A stretch of 64,000 bases of DNA. Source: an uncultured Caulobacter sp. (GTDB lineage Bacteria > Pseudomonadota > Alphaproteobacteria > Caulobacterales > Caulobacteraceae). The notes under the pieces are model-generated. The model was not told the DNA's origin. It did no database searches and saw nothing but the letters and a program-made list of their open reading frames with translations. This document shows positions 24,114-33,468 of the stretch, piece after piece. How positions within the stretch are numbered: position 1 is the stretch's first letter; every line of letters starts with the position of its first letter. The translations under genes and the position numbers were made by a program. Location of the stretch: the NCBI RefSeq assembly GCF_947036865.1, contig NZ_CAMQSF010000019.1, positions 1 through 64,000 on the forward strand, written 5' to 3'.

Positions 24114-25823
24114 TTATTCCGCGCCGCCGAAGCGGGCCGTCCACTCGGCGATCTGGTCGTCCTCGATCTTCTTGAACAGGACGTCCGGCACGGTCACGGG
24201 CGAACCGACGACCAGGGTGTCGAGCTCGGCGCGCGCGTCGTTCGACGGCCAGGCGGCGGGGAAGTCCTGACCGAACGCCAGGCCGATCTTCTCGGCCGCG
24301 AACGGGATGAACGGCGCCGAAATGCGGGCGTACAGCGCCGCCAGGTTCAGGGCCGTGCGGACGATGACGGCGGCGCGGTCGCGGTCGGTCTTGATGGCGG
24401 TCCAGGGCGCGGCCTCCTGCAGGTACTCGTTGCCGACCACCCACAGCGCCCGCAGCGCCTGGGCGCTCTTGCGGATCTCGATGGCGTCCATCTGCTCGGC
24501 GAGGTCGGCGAGGCGCGCGGAGACGTCGGCGAACAGCTTTTCCTCCAGCGGGCCGGGCTCGCCGCCCGCCGGGACCACGCCCTCGAACTTGCTCTCGTTG
24601 AACTTCAGGATGCGGTTGACGAAGTTGCCCAGCACGTCGGCCAGGTCGCGGTTCACGGCGCTGGCGAACTGCTCCCAGGTGAAGGCCGTGTCGCTGCCTT
24701 CCGGCGAGTTGGCGGTCAGGTACCAGCGCCATAGGTCGGGCGGCAGGATCTCCAGCGCCGCGTCCATGAAGACGCCACGCTTGTTCGAGGTCGAGAACTT
24801 GCCGCCGTACCAGTTCAGCCAGTTGAAGGCTTTCAGCATGTCGACGCTCTTCCACGGCTCCTCGGGGCCGAGGATGGTCGCCGGGAAGCTGACCGTGTGG
24901 AACGCGACGTTGTCCTTGCCCATGAACTGGACGTAGCGGACGTCATCGGCGCCCGCGTCGGTGCGCCACCAGCGCTTCCAGTCGCGGCCGGCGTCGGCTT
25001 CGGCCCATTCCTGGGTCGCGGCGATGTATTCGATCGGAGCGTCGAACCAGACGTAGAACACCTTGTCCTCGAAGCCCGGACGGGGGACCCCGTCCTTGGC
25101 CACCGGGATGCCCCAAGCGAGATCCCGGGTGATGCCGCGATCGATCAGACCCTCGTCCAGGTGCTTGTAGGCGATCGAGCGGGCCAGCGGCGGCCAGTCG
25201 GCGTGGCTGTCGACCCAGGCGCGGATCTTGTCCTGCATCTTGGTCTGCAGCAGGTAGAGGTGCTTGGTGTCGCGCACCTCGATGTTCCGCGAGCCCGAGA
25301 TCACCGAGTACGGATTGATCAGGTCGGTCGGGTCCAGCAGGTTGCCGCAATTGTCGCACTGGTCGCCGCGCGCTTTCTCGAAGCCGCAGTGCGGGCACGT
25401 GCCTTCGACATAGCGATCCGGCAGGAAGCGCTTGTCGTCGACCGAATAGACCATCTGGTCGACCCGCTCCTCGATCAGGCCGTGATCCTCCAGGGCCTGG
25501 CAGAAGTGCTGGGTCAGGCGATGGTTCTGCGGCGACGAGGAGCGGCCGAACCAGTCCCACGACAGGCCGAAGGCGCGACCGACATCGTGCTGCAGCACGT
25601 GCTGCTCGGCGCAGTAGGTGGCGACGTCCTGGTCGGCGGCGGCGGCCGCGAGTTCGGCCGGCGTGCCGTGCTCGTCGGTGGCGCAGATGTAGAGCGTCTC
25701 ATGCCCCCGAGCCCGCTGAAAGCGCGCATAGACGTCCGCCGGCAGCATCGACCCCGCCAGATTACCCAGGTGCTTGATGCCGTTGATGTACGGCAGAGCC
25801 GAGGTGATCAGGATGCGAGCCAT
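24114..25823 (-). CDS. metG: Methionyl-tRNA synthetase
   Basis: Class I synthetase charging tRNA-Met and initiator tRNA with methionine. About 569 residues from ATG 25823 ([20 protein letters not shown]), where the HIGH-like motif is HLGN (18-21). A longer in-frame opening runs through a dispersed repeat and is rejected. A four-cysteine zinc knuckle ([18 protein letters not shown]) is present in the connective domain, and the KMSKS-like loop reads KFSTS. The C-terminal tRNA-binding extension found in some MetRS is absent, which is usual for this shorter type. It is followed one base later by the MFS start. Confidence 0.96.
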   Translation of the reverse strand: MARILITSALPYINGIKHLGNLAGSMLPADVYARFQRARGHETLYICATDEHGTPAELAAAAADQDVATYCAEQHVLQHDVGRAFGLSWDWFGRSSSPQNHRLTQHFCQALEDHGLIEERVDQMVYSVDDKRFLPDRYVEGTCPHCGFEKARGDQCDNCGNLLDPTDLINPYSVISGSRNIEVRDTKHLYLLQTKMQDKIRAWVDSHADWPPLARSIAYKHLDEGLIDRGITRDLAWGIPVAKDGVPRPGFEDKVFYVWFDAPIEYIAATQEWAEADAGRDWKRWWRTDAGADDVRYVQFMGKDNVAFHTVSFPATILGPEEPWKSVDMLKAFNWLNWYGGKFSTSNKRGVFMDAALEILPPDLWRWYLTANSPEGSDTAFTWEQFASAVNRDLADVLGNFVNRILKFNESKFEGVVPAGGEPGPLEEKLFADVSARLADLAEQMDAIEIRKSAQALRALWVVGNEYLQEAAPWTAIKTDRDRAAVIVRTALNLAALYARISAPFIPFAAEKIGLAFGQDFPAAWPSNDARAELDTLVVGSPVTVPDVLFKKIEDDQIAEWTARFGGAE

Positions 25824-25913
25824 GCGGGCGCGGCCTTTCGAGGAGTCGGGGGTAAGCTTAGAAGCGTCCGCATATAGAAGGGTCGGGCGGGAAGGGAAAG
25901 GTTTGGGTGTTTG

Positions 25914-25952
25914 CCCCCTCCCCCTGGATGGGGGAAGGGTCGGGGATGGGGG
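25914..25952. repeat. Partial dispersed repeat before metG
   Basis: A pyrimidine/purine-rich half element (CCCCCTCCCCCTGGATGGGG and continuing) in the metG upstream region. It resembles a single arm of the family D type at 2420-2571 and has no inverted partner nearby. Confidence 0.45.
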
Positions 25953-26078
25953 TGACCTGCTGGGCCGGCCACGCGGCGCGACGTTGACCACCGGGTTCAC
26001 CCGTCCTCGCTCCCGCCGGAAACCCCTTCACGCGCCGAAGAACATCGTTCAGCATCCGGCTCGACGCGGAGAGCAAGC

Positions 26079-26801
26079 ATGACGACGATCGATATTCAGC
26101 AGCGCTTCGGGCCAGGCTCCGACCGGCGCTTCTTCCTGGCGATGGCCCTGCTGATCGCCCTCGTCGTGGCGGCGGGCTTTGGTCCCAGCTACGCGGCGAG
26201 CCTGCCGCCGCCCGGCCTGCCCTTCTGGGTCCATCTGCACGGCGCGGCGATGAGCGGATGGATCGTGCTGTTCGGCGTCCAGGCCTGGCTGATCGGCCAG
26301 CGCAACATCCGCCTGCACAGAACCCTGGGATGGCTGTCGATCGGTCTGGTGGTCGTGATCATCCCGCTGGGCGTGGCCACCAATTTTCTGGCCATCAAGC
26401 GCGGCGCGGTGCCGCCGTTCTTCCGGCCGGTCGACATGATGGCCGCCGACCTGCTGGACGTCGCGCTGTTCGCGGGGCTGTTCGCCGCGGCCGTTCTGAT
26501 GCGTCGCCAGGGCGACTGGCACAAGCGGCTGATGCTTTGCGCCACCGTGCTGCTGACCTGGCCCGCCGTAGCCCGCCTCATCCCGCTGCGGGCGCTGGGT
26601 ATCCCCCATATCATCCCGGCGTCGATCCTGATCGTGATCGCCCTGGCCCTGATCGGGCCGCTCTACGATCTGGTCACGCGCCGCCGAATCCATCCGGCCT
26701 ATCTTTGGGGCGTGGGAGTCATCGTGCTCTCCCACCCGATCCACGCCCTGATCGCCAGCCAGCCGGCGATCGAGGCCTGGGCCAACAGCCTCGCCGGCTG
26801 A
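26079..26801 (+). CDS. Multi-pass membrane protein of unknown function
   Basis: A 240-residue integral membrane protein with about seven hydrophobic segments. Conserved-looking polar positions are WVHLHGAAMSGWIVLFG in helix 2, HRTLGWLS after helix 3, GDWHKRLM and PLYDLVTRRRIHP. The regularly placed histidines recall small DUF2306-like or heme-binding membrane families, but I cannot assign it firmly. The gene is monocistronic, convergent with pccB (13-nt gap), with an ATG start at 26079 preceded by GGAGAGCAAGC. Its function cannot be told from the neighbourhood. Confidence 0.8.
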   Translation: MTTIDIQQRFGPGSDRRFFLAMALLIALVVAAGFGPSYAASLPPPGLPFWVHLHGAAMSGWIVLFGVQAWLIGQRNIRLHRTLGWLSIGLVVVIIPLGVATNFLAIKRGAVPPFFRPVDMMAADLLDVALFAGLFAAAVLMRRQGDWHKRLMLCATVLLTWPAVARLIPLRALGIPHIIPASILIVIALALIGPLYDLVTRRRIHPAYLWGVGVIVLSHPIHALIASQPAIEAWANSLAG

Positions 26802-26814
26802 CGCGCCATCCCGC

Positions 26815-28347
26815 CTACAGCGGGATGTTGTCGTGCTTCTTCCAGGGGTTGGAGAGCTCCTTGCCCTTCAGGCTCTTGAGCCCCCGGACGATCCGGCGAC
26901 GGGTGCCGTGCGGCATGATGACGTCGTCGATATAGCCGCGCTGGGCGGCGACGAACGGGTTGGCGAAGCGGTCCTTGTACTCGGCCTCGCGGGCGGCGAG
27001 GGCTTCGGGATCCTTGGCCTCCTGGCGGAAGATGATCTCGACCGCGCCCTTGGCGCCCATCACCGCGATCTCGGCGGTGGGCCAGGCGTAGTTGAGGTCG
27101 CCGCGCAGGTGCTTGGAGCTCATCACGTCGTAGGCGCCGCCATAGGCCTTGCGCGTGATGACGGTGATCTTCGGCACGGTGGCCTCGGCATAGGCGAACA
27201 AGAGCTTGGCGCCGTGCTTGATCAGGCCGCCGTACTCCTGCTTGGTCCCCGGCATGAAGCCCGGCACGTCGACGAAGGTGATGATCGGGATGTTGAAGGC
27301 GTCGCAGAAGCGCACGAAGCGCGCGGCCTTGCGCGAGCTGTCGATGTCGAGCACGCCGGCCAGCACCTGCGGCTGATTGGCCACCACGCCCACGGTCTCG
27401 CCATCCATCCGGGCGAACCCGCAGATGATGTTCTTGGCCCACTCGCTGGAGATCTCGAAGAAGTCGCCCTCGTCGACGACCTTCAGGATCAGCTCCTTCA
27501 TGTCGTAGGGCTTGGTCGGGTCGGCCGGGATCAGGGTGTCGAGGCTGAGTTCCTCGCGCAGCGGCTCATCGAAGCTCTCGCGCTCCGGGGCCGGCTCGCG
27601 GTTGGAGGACGGCAGGAAGTCGATCAGGCGGCGGACCTGGGTCATGGCCTCGAGATCGTTCTCGAACGCGCCCTCGGCGACGCCGGACTTGGCGGCATGG
27701 ACGCGCGCCCCACCCAGCTCCTCGGCGGTGACGACCTCGTTGGTGACGGTCTTCACGACGTCGGGGCCGGTGACGAACATGTAGCTGGTGTCCTTCACCA
27801 TGAAGATGAAGTCGGTCATGGCCGGGCTGTAGACGTCGCCGCCGGCGCAGGGGCCCATGATCACGCTAATCTGCGGGATCACGCCCGAGGCCATGACGTT
27901 CTCGACGAAGATGTCGGCATAGCCGGCCAGGCTGTCGACGCCCTCCTGGATTCGCGCGCCGCCGGCGTCGAACAGGCCGATCACCGGCGCGCCGACCTTC
28001 ATGGCCTGCCGCTGGACCTTGACGATCTTCTGGGCGTGGGCGTTCGACAGCGAGCCGCCGAACACCGTGAAGTCCTTGGAGAAGACGTAGACGACCTTGC
28101 CGTTGATCGTGCCCCAGCCGGTGACGACGCCGTCGCCGGGGATCTTCTGGTCCGGCATGCCGAAGTCGGCGCAGCGGTGCTCGACGAACATGTCGAACTC
28201 CTCGAACGAGCCCTCGTCCAGCAAGAGGTCGATCCGCTCGCGGGCCGTCAGCTTGCCCTTGGCGTGCTGGGCCTGGACCCGCTTCTCGCCGCCGCCGGCC
28301 TTGGCCTGCTCGCGACGGCGCTCGAGTTCGTTGAGAATGTGCTGCAC
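26815..28347 (-). CDS. pccB: Propionyl-CoA carboxylase-type beta subunit
   Basis: Carboxyltransferase subunit of a biotin-dependent acyl-CoA carboxylase that moves carboxyl from carboxybiotin to propionyl-CoA, giving methylmalonyl-CoA. The GTG start at 28347 (AGGGGAG upstream) gives 510 residues, exactly the PccB length. The crotonase-type halves are seen: [34 protein letters not shown] and [16 protein letters not shown] in the N-half; [32 protein letters not shown] and [10 protein letters not shown] in the C-half. The C-terminus KKHDNIPL is typical of PccB. The biotinylated alpha subunit is not in the window. Acetyl- or methylcrotonyl-CoA carboxylases are less likely on motif grounds. Confidence 0.92.
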   Translation of the reverse strand: MQHILNELERRREQAKAGGGEKRVQAQHAKGKLTARERIDLLLDEGSFEEFDMFVEHRCADFGMPDQKIPGDGVVTGWGTINGKVVYVFSKDFTVFGGSLSNAHAQKIVKVQRQAMKVGAPVIGLFDAGGARIQEGVDSLAGYADIFVENVMASGVIPQISVIMGPCAGGDVYSPAMTDFIFMVKDTSYMFVTGPDVVKTVTNEVVTAEELGGARVHAAKSGVAEGAFENDLEAMTQVRRLIDFLPSSNREPAPERESFDEPLREELSLDTLIPADPTKPYDMKELILKVVDEGDFFEISSEWAKNIICGFARMDGETVGVVANQPQVLAGVLDIDSSRKAARFVRFCDAFNIPIITFVDVPGFMPGTKQEYGGLIKHGAKLLFAYAEATVPKITVITRKAYGGAYDVMSSKHLRGDLNYAWPTAEIAVMGAKGAVEIIFRQEAKDPEALAAREAEYKDRFANPFVAAQRGYIDDVIMPHGTRRRIVRGLKSLKGKELSNPWKKHDNIPL

Positions 28348-28474
28348 GCGCGTACTCCCCTGCCCGGATCTTTGGTCTGGCGGCTGTCCCACCTTATGAA
28401 GCAGGCGTAGCCGCGCCAGCAGCCTCAGGCAAGGCGGACCTTGCGGCAGCGCAGCATAAGCCGCCGCCGGAAGA

Positions 28475-29197
28475 TCACCGCAGGGCGGCGAACCAGCGGT
28501 CGATCATAGCCGCCTCGACGCCCAGGGCCTCGGCGCGGGCCTTGGCCTCGGCGTCCTCGCCCCACTGTTCGGCCTGGAAGATCTCGTCCAGGCGCGACAG
28601 GTCCAGAGCCCGCTGGCCCGTCAGCCGCCCGGCGCGGACCGCCAGGGCCAGGACGGTCGAGCCGAACAAGCCGGCGGCGAAGGCGACGCCCGCCAGCGCG
28701 AAATCATCGAGGGTGAGCGCCAGGGCCTCGACCGAGGCCAGGGTGGCCGGCGGCTGCGGCGCGTGGATGATCCCGGCGACCGGCGTGAAGACCAGCCCGT
28801 GCTCGGCCTCGGCCCAATCGAGGATCGCGCCCCACTCGCGGTCCTGGCGCTCGACCAGGGTCCGAGGCGCCTCCGCGCGATAGCAGAGATGGTCCGAGGC
28901 GGCGTAGGCCGTGATCTCGCGCGCGACCTCAGCCCGGGTCTCGCCGATACGGTCGAGGGCGGTGAAGGCCAGGCGCGTGGCCGGCATCAGGCTGTTGTCG
29001 ATGACCTCGACCTGCGCGTCCCATTCGGCGGCGACGGCGTCGGCCAACGCCGCCTTGGGCAGGACCAGAGGCTCCCTGGCCGGGGACTTGGGCGTTCGGC
29101 CGTCCAGGCGAACGGCGAAACCGCCCTCGGCCGGCGCGACGTCGACGGTCTTGTAGAAGCGCTTGGGCTTCAGCAGCAGTTCGGACTTGTCGGACAC
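28475..29197 (-). CDS. ATP12 family F1-ATPase assembly chaperone
   Basis: A 240-residue protein of the ATP12 family, which in mitochondria and alphaproteobacteria chaperones the alpha subunit into F1-ATPase. Signatures are [20 protein letters not shown] (residues 12-31), [14 protein letters not shown], the EWDAQ segment, [16 protein letters not shown] and [13 protein letters not shown]. The C-terminal half is mostly helical, with AALRSG-like helices and an acidic end, as expected. It lies upstream of pccB on the same strand, about 130 nt away. Clear by family; the role in this organism is inferred. Confidence 0.9.
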   Translation of the reverse strand: MSDKSELLLKPKRFYKTVDVAPAEGGFAVRLDGRTPKSPAREPLVLPKAALADAVAAEWDAQVEVIDNSLMPATRLAFTALDRIGETRAEVAREITAYAASDHLCYRAEAPRTLVERQDREWGAILDWAEAEHGLVFTPVAGIIHAPQPPATLASVEALALTLDDFALAGVAFAAGLFGSTVLALAVRAGRLTGQRALDLSRLDEIFQAEQWGEDAEAKARAEALGVEAAMIDRWFAALR

Positions 29198-29251
29198 GGC
29201 GAAACTCTTTTTCCGGCGATCCGCGACGGAACGGCGGAAGGCTGGCGTTGA

Positions 29252-30697
29252 ATGGGCAATGTCGCGACGTCGCGCAAGGGAGAGCGCCGCTTGAGCTTAC
29301 CGTCCAAGGACATGATGGCCGCCATCGCCGTCACCCGTTTCGGCCTCGGGGCCCGCCCCGGCGAGATCGAGACCGCCAAGGCCGATCCGCAGGGCTTCCT
29401 AATCGCCCAGATCCGCCGCGAAGGCGCCGACCTGCCGCAGGACAGCGGCGACACGGCCCTTCAGCGCTTCGCGATGATGCGCGACTACCAGCAGCAGCGT
29501 CGCATGGAGCGCGACAAGAAAGACGGCGAAGGCGACAAGACGGCCGCCAACACCCAGGCCTTCCTCGACGGTCAGCGCATGATCCGCGAAAAGGTCGAGG
29601 GCGACATCCTGGCTCGGGCGAAGCTGGCGGCCAACACCCCGGCCGGCTTCCGCGAACGCTGGGCGCTGTTCTGGGCCAACCACTTCACGGTGTCGTCCAC
29701 CAAGCAGATCACCTCGGTGCTGATCGGCCCGTTCGAACGCGAGGCCATTCGCCCCTACGTGTTCAGCAGCTTCGAGAACCTGCTGGTGGCCTCGTCCACC
29801 CACCCGGCCATGCTGACCTATTTGGACCAGGCCCAGTCGATCGGGCCGAACAGCCCGGCGGCGATCGCGCTCGCGCGGCGGCAGAACACCAAGGCCGGCC
29901 TGAACGAGAATCTCGCGCGCGAGATCATGGAGTTGCACACCGTCGGCGTCGACGCGGGCTACACCCAGGCCGACGTGACCGAGTTCGCGCGGGCGCTGAC
30001 CGGCTTCTCGATCGGGCGCGACAACGAGGATCGCGCCGGGCAGTTCGTGTTCCGCCAGGGCGCGCACGAGCCGGGCGCCCGGACGATCATGGGCCGCCAC
30101 TACGGCGAGGACGGGATTCGGCAGGGCATGGCCGTGCTGAAGGACCTGGCCGCCGATCCGCGCACCGCCCGCCATGTCTGCGGCCAGATCGCCCGCCACT
30201 TCGTCTCCGACACCCCGCCGCCGTCGCTGGCGGCGCGGCTGGAAAGGCGGTGGATGGAAACCGGCGGCGACCTCGCCCAGGTCGCCAAGGCGTTGGTCGA
30301 GAGCCCGGAGGCCTGGGACCCGACGCCCGCCAAGTTCAAGACGCCCTATGAATTCACCCTGTCGACCTGGCGGCTGATCGGGGCCGAGCCGTCGGCGATC
30401 GAACGCCTGGCGCCGATCCTGACGGGCCTTGGCCAGAAGCCTTTCTCGGCCCCCTCCCCCAAGGGCTGGCCCGAGGACGCCCAGACCTGGGCCGCGCCGG
30501 ACGCCCTGATCAAGCGCATGCAGTGGGCGCAGGGCTTCGCGGCCGCGGTCGCCGACCGCACCGATCCCAACGCCCTGGCCGTCTCGGCCCTGGGGCCGCG
30601 TCTGACGCCCGCCGTCGCCAAGGCCGTGTCGCGGGCCGAGACCCGCAAGGAAGCCTTCGCCCTTCTCGTGATGAGCCCGGAGTTCCAACGCCGATGA
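29252..30697 (+). CDS. DUF1800 family protein
   Basis: About 481 residues of the DUF1800 family, of unknown function, nearly always encoded with a DUF1501 protein as here. Family blocks: AVTRFGLGARPGEIE near the N-terminus, FRERWALFWANHFTVS, NLAREIMELHTVGVDAGYTQ and the C-terminal LLVMSPEFQRR. No clear signal peptide is visible from ATG 29252 (GGAAGG upstream); a start at residue 20 or 21 (MMAAIAVTRFG) is also possible. Its stop overlaps the DUF1501 start in ATGA, so the two are translationally coupled. Confidence 0.88.
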   Translation: MGNVATSRKGERRLSLPSKDMMAAIAVTRFGLGARPGEIETAKADPQGFLIAQIRREGADLPQDSGDTALQRFAMMRDYQQQRRMERDKKDGEGDKTAANTQAFLDGQRMIREKVEGDILARAKLAANTPAGFRERWALFWANHFTVSSTKQITSVLIGPFEREAIRPYVFSSFENLLVASSTHPAMLTYLDQAQSIGPNSPAAIALARRQNTKAGLNENLAREIMELHTVGVDAGYTQADVTEFARALTGFSIGRDNEDRAGQFVFRQGAHEPGARTIMGRHYGEDGIRQGMAVLKDLAADPRTARHVCGQIARHFVSDTPPPSLAARLERRWMETGGDLAQVAKALVESPEAWDPTPAKFKTPYEFTLSTWRLIGAEPSAIERLAPILTGLGQKPFSAPSPKGWPEDAQTWAAPDALIKRMQWAQGFAAAVADRTDPNALAVSALGPRLTPAVAKAVSRAETRKEAFALLVMSPEFQRR

Positions 30698-31980
30698 CCG
30701 CTCAAATCAACCGCCGCTCGCTGCTGAGCCTGGGCGCCAGCCTCGGCATCTCCGTCAACTTCCTGGGCTCGCAGGCCTTCGCCGCCTCGGAAGGCGCCCT
30801 GGCCCGCAAGAAGTTGGTCGTCGTCATCTGCCGCGGCGGCATGGACGGCCTGTCGGTCTCGCCGCCGGTAGGCGATCCGGACTATTCGGGCCTGCGCGGC
30901 TCGATCGCCATGCAGCGCGATCAGGTCCGCATGCTGGACGACACCTTCGGCCTGCACCCCGAACTTTCGGCCGTCTACGCCCTGGCCCAAAAGGGCGAGG
31001 CGCGCATCGCCCCGGCGATCGCCAGCCCCGACCGCGCCCGCTCGCACTTCGAGGCCCAGGACGTGCTGGAGACCGGCTCGGCCAAGGTCTATGGCGCCGA
31101 GACCGGCTGGCTGAACCGCACGCTGGAAGCCCTGGCGCCGGTCCGCAAGGTCGAGGGGCTATCAGTGGGCGCCACCGCGCCGCTGATCCTGCGCGGCAAG
31201 GTGCAGGCGGCCAGCTGGTCGCCGGGCAAGCTGGTCGACGAGACCGCGCGCCTGCCGACCCTGCTGCAGGATCTCTACAAGACCGATCCGCTGCTGGGGC
31301 CGGCCTTCGCGCGCGGCCTGGAAACCGAGACCATGGCCCAGACGGCCATGACCGCCATGGCCGCGACGCCGGCGATGAACACGATGGCGGCCTCGACGCC
31401 GTCGATGGGCGCGCCCGCCATGGCGCCGGCCGCCGGCGCCGCTCCCGCGGCGGGCGACCGCAACAACCGCAATGGAACCGACTCGGCGCGCAAGCTGGGC
31501 TCGACCCTGGGCGGCTTCATGATCCAGGCCGGCGGCCCGCAGATCGCGGCGGTGTCGCTGGACGGCTTCGACACCCACGCCGGCCAGCCCGGCCAGATCG
31601 CCACCCGCCTGTCCTACATGGACGCGGTGCTGGACGGCCTGCACCAGGGCCTGGGACCGGAGTGGAAGAACACCGTCGTGATCGCCGTGACGGAGTTTGG
31701 CCGCACCGCGCGGGTCAACGGCACCGGCGGCACCGACCACGGCACGGCCTCGACGGGCCTGATCCTGGGCGGCGCGCTGAAGAAGGGCGGCATTGTCGGC
31801 GACTGGCCGGGGCTGTCGCAGAAGGCGCTGTTCGAGAACCGCGACACCGCCCCGACCATCGACATGCGCGGTCTCTTCAAGGGCGTGCTGGCCGACCATA
31901 TGGGCGTCGATCGGGCGATCCTGGAGCGCAAGGTGTTCCCCGACAGCGCCAGCGCCAAGCCGGTGACGGGTCTGGTCTGA
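30694..31980 (+). CDS. DUF1501 family exported protein
   Basis: A 428-residue protein starting at ATG 30694 with a twin-arginine signal (INRRSLLSLGASLGISVNF), so it is probably folded in the cytoplasm and exported by Tat. The DUF1501 family belongs to the alkaline-phosphatase-like/sulfatase superfamily. Visible blocks are VVVICRGGMDGLSV, LDGFDTHAGQPGQ and the metal-site-like VTEFGRTARVNGTGGTDHG. A low-complexity Met/Ala/Thr/Pro segment (about residues 210-255) interrupts the middle and may be a flexible linker. It is coupled to DUF1800; the pair is conserved, but its substrate is unknown. Confidence 0.88.
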   Translation: MTAQINRRSLLSLGASLGISVNFLGSQAFAASEGALARKKLVVVICRGGMDGLSVSPPVGDPDYSGLRGSIAMQRDQVRMLDDTFGLHPELSAVYALAQKGEARIAPAIASPDRARSHFEAQDVLETGSAKVYGAETGWLNRTLEALAPVRKVEGLSVGATAPLILRGKVQAASWSPGKLVDETARLPTLLQDLYKTDPLLGPAFARGLETETMAQTAMTAMAATPAMNTMAASTPSMGAPAMAPAAGAAPAAGDRNNRNGTDSARKLGSTLGGFMIQAGGPQIAAVSLDGFDTHAGQPGQIATRLSYMDAVLDGLHQGLGPEWKNTVVIAVTEFGRTARVNGTGGTDHGTASTGLILGGALKKGGIVGDWPGLSQKALFENRDTAPTIDMRGLFKGVLADHMGVDRAILERKVFPDSASAKPVTGLV

Positions 31981-31989
31981 TCGTCGGCC

Positions 31990-32079
31990 CGTCCTCGCCC
32001 TTCGACGAGCTCGGGTGAGGACGACTGCAAACGCCGCCCGGTCGAAAACCTCATCCCGAGCTTGTCGAAGGACGAGGTT
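31990..32079. repeat. Dispersed inverted repeat, family A, copy 2
   Basis: Left arm CCTCGCCCTTCGACGAGCTC and right arm GAGCTTGTCGAAGGACGAGG in inverted order, about 35 nt apart. It lies between the convergent DUF1501 and TPR-oxygenase stops, so it may end both transcripts. Confidence 0.8.
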
Positions 32080-32088
32080 TTTCGCCCT

Positions 32089-33468
32089 CTATCCAGGGAC
32101 GATGTCGAACGCGATCGTCAGGCGTCGGCCGTCGCCTTCGAACGGCTCCGTGCCGTGCCACATCCAGGACGGAAACAGCGCCAGGCGTCCCGGCGCGGGA
32201 CACAGCCAGTGCTCGGGCGCGAGCGCCGGCCTCGTCGGCAGGCCCGGCTTGCCGAACCGCAGCCAGCCGTCCCTCTCGTCGCCGTCCATGACCGGCGGCA
32301 GCGCGACATAGAAGGCCGAGGACAACCAACCCTCGGGGTGGACGTGGTCGGTGTGGAAGCCGCCGCTCTTCAGGTTGACCGACCAGGCGCCGGCGATCCG
32401 ATAGTCGCCGCGATTGCGCCGGCGGGTCGGATGCGCGCCCTGCCCGAGCTTGGCCAGGTGCGCGCGGATGGGCGCGTCGATCGCTTGGAAGAAGGCCCGG
32501 ATCGTCGGGTCGTCGGACCGCAGCAGGCTCTGCTTGGTCTGGGTGCCATGCCGCACCGACTGTCCCAGCGGCGGCGCGCGGCCGGCGTGCAGGCGATTGA
32601 GCGACAAGGCCAGGTCGGCCAGATAGGCGCCAAGATCCGGCCAGCCGTCCGGGGGCGCGATATCGTAAGCGCCGACCATCGTCCCATAATCCGAAAGCTC
32701 GGCGCAGCGCGGATCGCCGGTCAGCCGCCAGGCCGTCGCCAGCAGCGCCAGAACGCCCTGATCGTCCGGAACCTTGGCCGACACGGCCTCCGCCAGCCTC
32801 GCAGCGCGTGCCGCCTCGCCCGCCGCCAGCAGGGTCTCGGCGAGCACGCAGGCGATCGACAGGTCGTGCGGCGCGAGGGCGAAGGCGCGCTCGGCATGGG
32901 CCACCGCCTTGACCGGATCCACCGGCGTGGCGAGGCGAGCGGCTTCCACCTGGGCGGCCGGTTCGCGCGGCATCGCCTGCGCCAGCGGCGCGACAGCGGC
33001 ATAGGCCTCGTCCAGGCGGCTCGCGCCGGTCAGCAGCTTGGCGCGGATCATCGCGATCGGCGGGCTGAGTTCCGAGGGGAGCACGCTCAGGGCGGCGTCG
33101 ACATCGGCGGAGGCCACCCAGGTCAGATGCGCCAGCCCCGACAGAGCCTCGACATAGGCTGGTCGCTGACGCAGGGCGGCGCGATAGTCCGCTTCCGCCG
33201 CCGCCAGGTCGCCGACGCCCTCGTACGCCCGCGCCCGCACCAGTCGCGTTTCCGGCGCGTCGTGCCCCTTGGCGATGGCGCGACTGGCCGCCTGGGCGGC
33301 CTCGGCATAGAGCTCGGCGTTGCCCAGGTTGGCGGCGAGATTGTGCTCGGCCGCGCCGCTGGCGGGGGCGGCCTGGACGGCGCGGCGATAAAGGTCCAGC
33401 GCCTCGTCGAGCCGGCCCGCCGCCTTCAGCGTCCGGGCCTGGGCGGTCAAGGACGCCTCCAGGCTCAT
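32089..33468 (-). CDS. TPR protein with a C-terminal 2OG-Fe(II) oxygenase-like domain
   Basis: A 459-residue cytoplasmic protein. Residues 1-110 are TPR-like (ALDLYRRAVQAAP, AEADYRAALRQRPAYVEAL), and helical repeats continue to about 250. The C-terminal 200 residues match the putative 2OG-Fe(II) oxygenase group: GGFHTDHVHPEGWLSSAFYV with iron-ligand candidates H372, D374, H375 and H377, then LALFPSWMWHGTEPF with H438 and the arginine in DGRRLTIAFD. It would hydroxylate a protein or small molecule; the substrate is unknown. Its ATG overlaps the rluC stop by four nt, so it is the third gene of a crcB-rluC-oxygenase operon. Confidence 0.85.
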   Translation of the reverse strand: MSLEASLTAQARTLKAAGRLDEALDLYRRAVQAAPASGAAEHNLAANLGNAELYAEAAQAASRAIAKGHDAPETRLVRARAYEGVGDLAAAEADYRAALRQRPAYVEALSGLAHLTWVASADVDAALSVLPSELSPPIAMIRAKLLTGASRLDEAYAAVAPLAQAMPREPAAQVEAARLATPVDPVKAVAHAERAFALAPHDLSIACVLAETLLAAGEAARAARLAEAVSAKVPDDQGVLALLATAWRLTGDPRCAELSDYGTMVGAYDIAPPDGWPDLGAYLADLALSLNRLHAGRAPPLGQSVRHGTQTKQSLLRSDDPTIRAFFQAIDAPIRAHLAKLGQGAHPTRRRNRGDYRIAGAWSVNLKSGGFHTDHVHPEGWLSSAFYVALPPVMDGDERDGWLRFGKPGLPTRPALAPEHWLCPAPGRLALFPSWMWHGTEPFEGDGRRLTIAFDIVPG

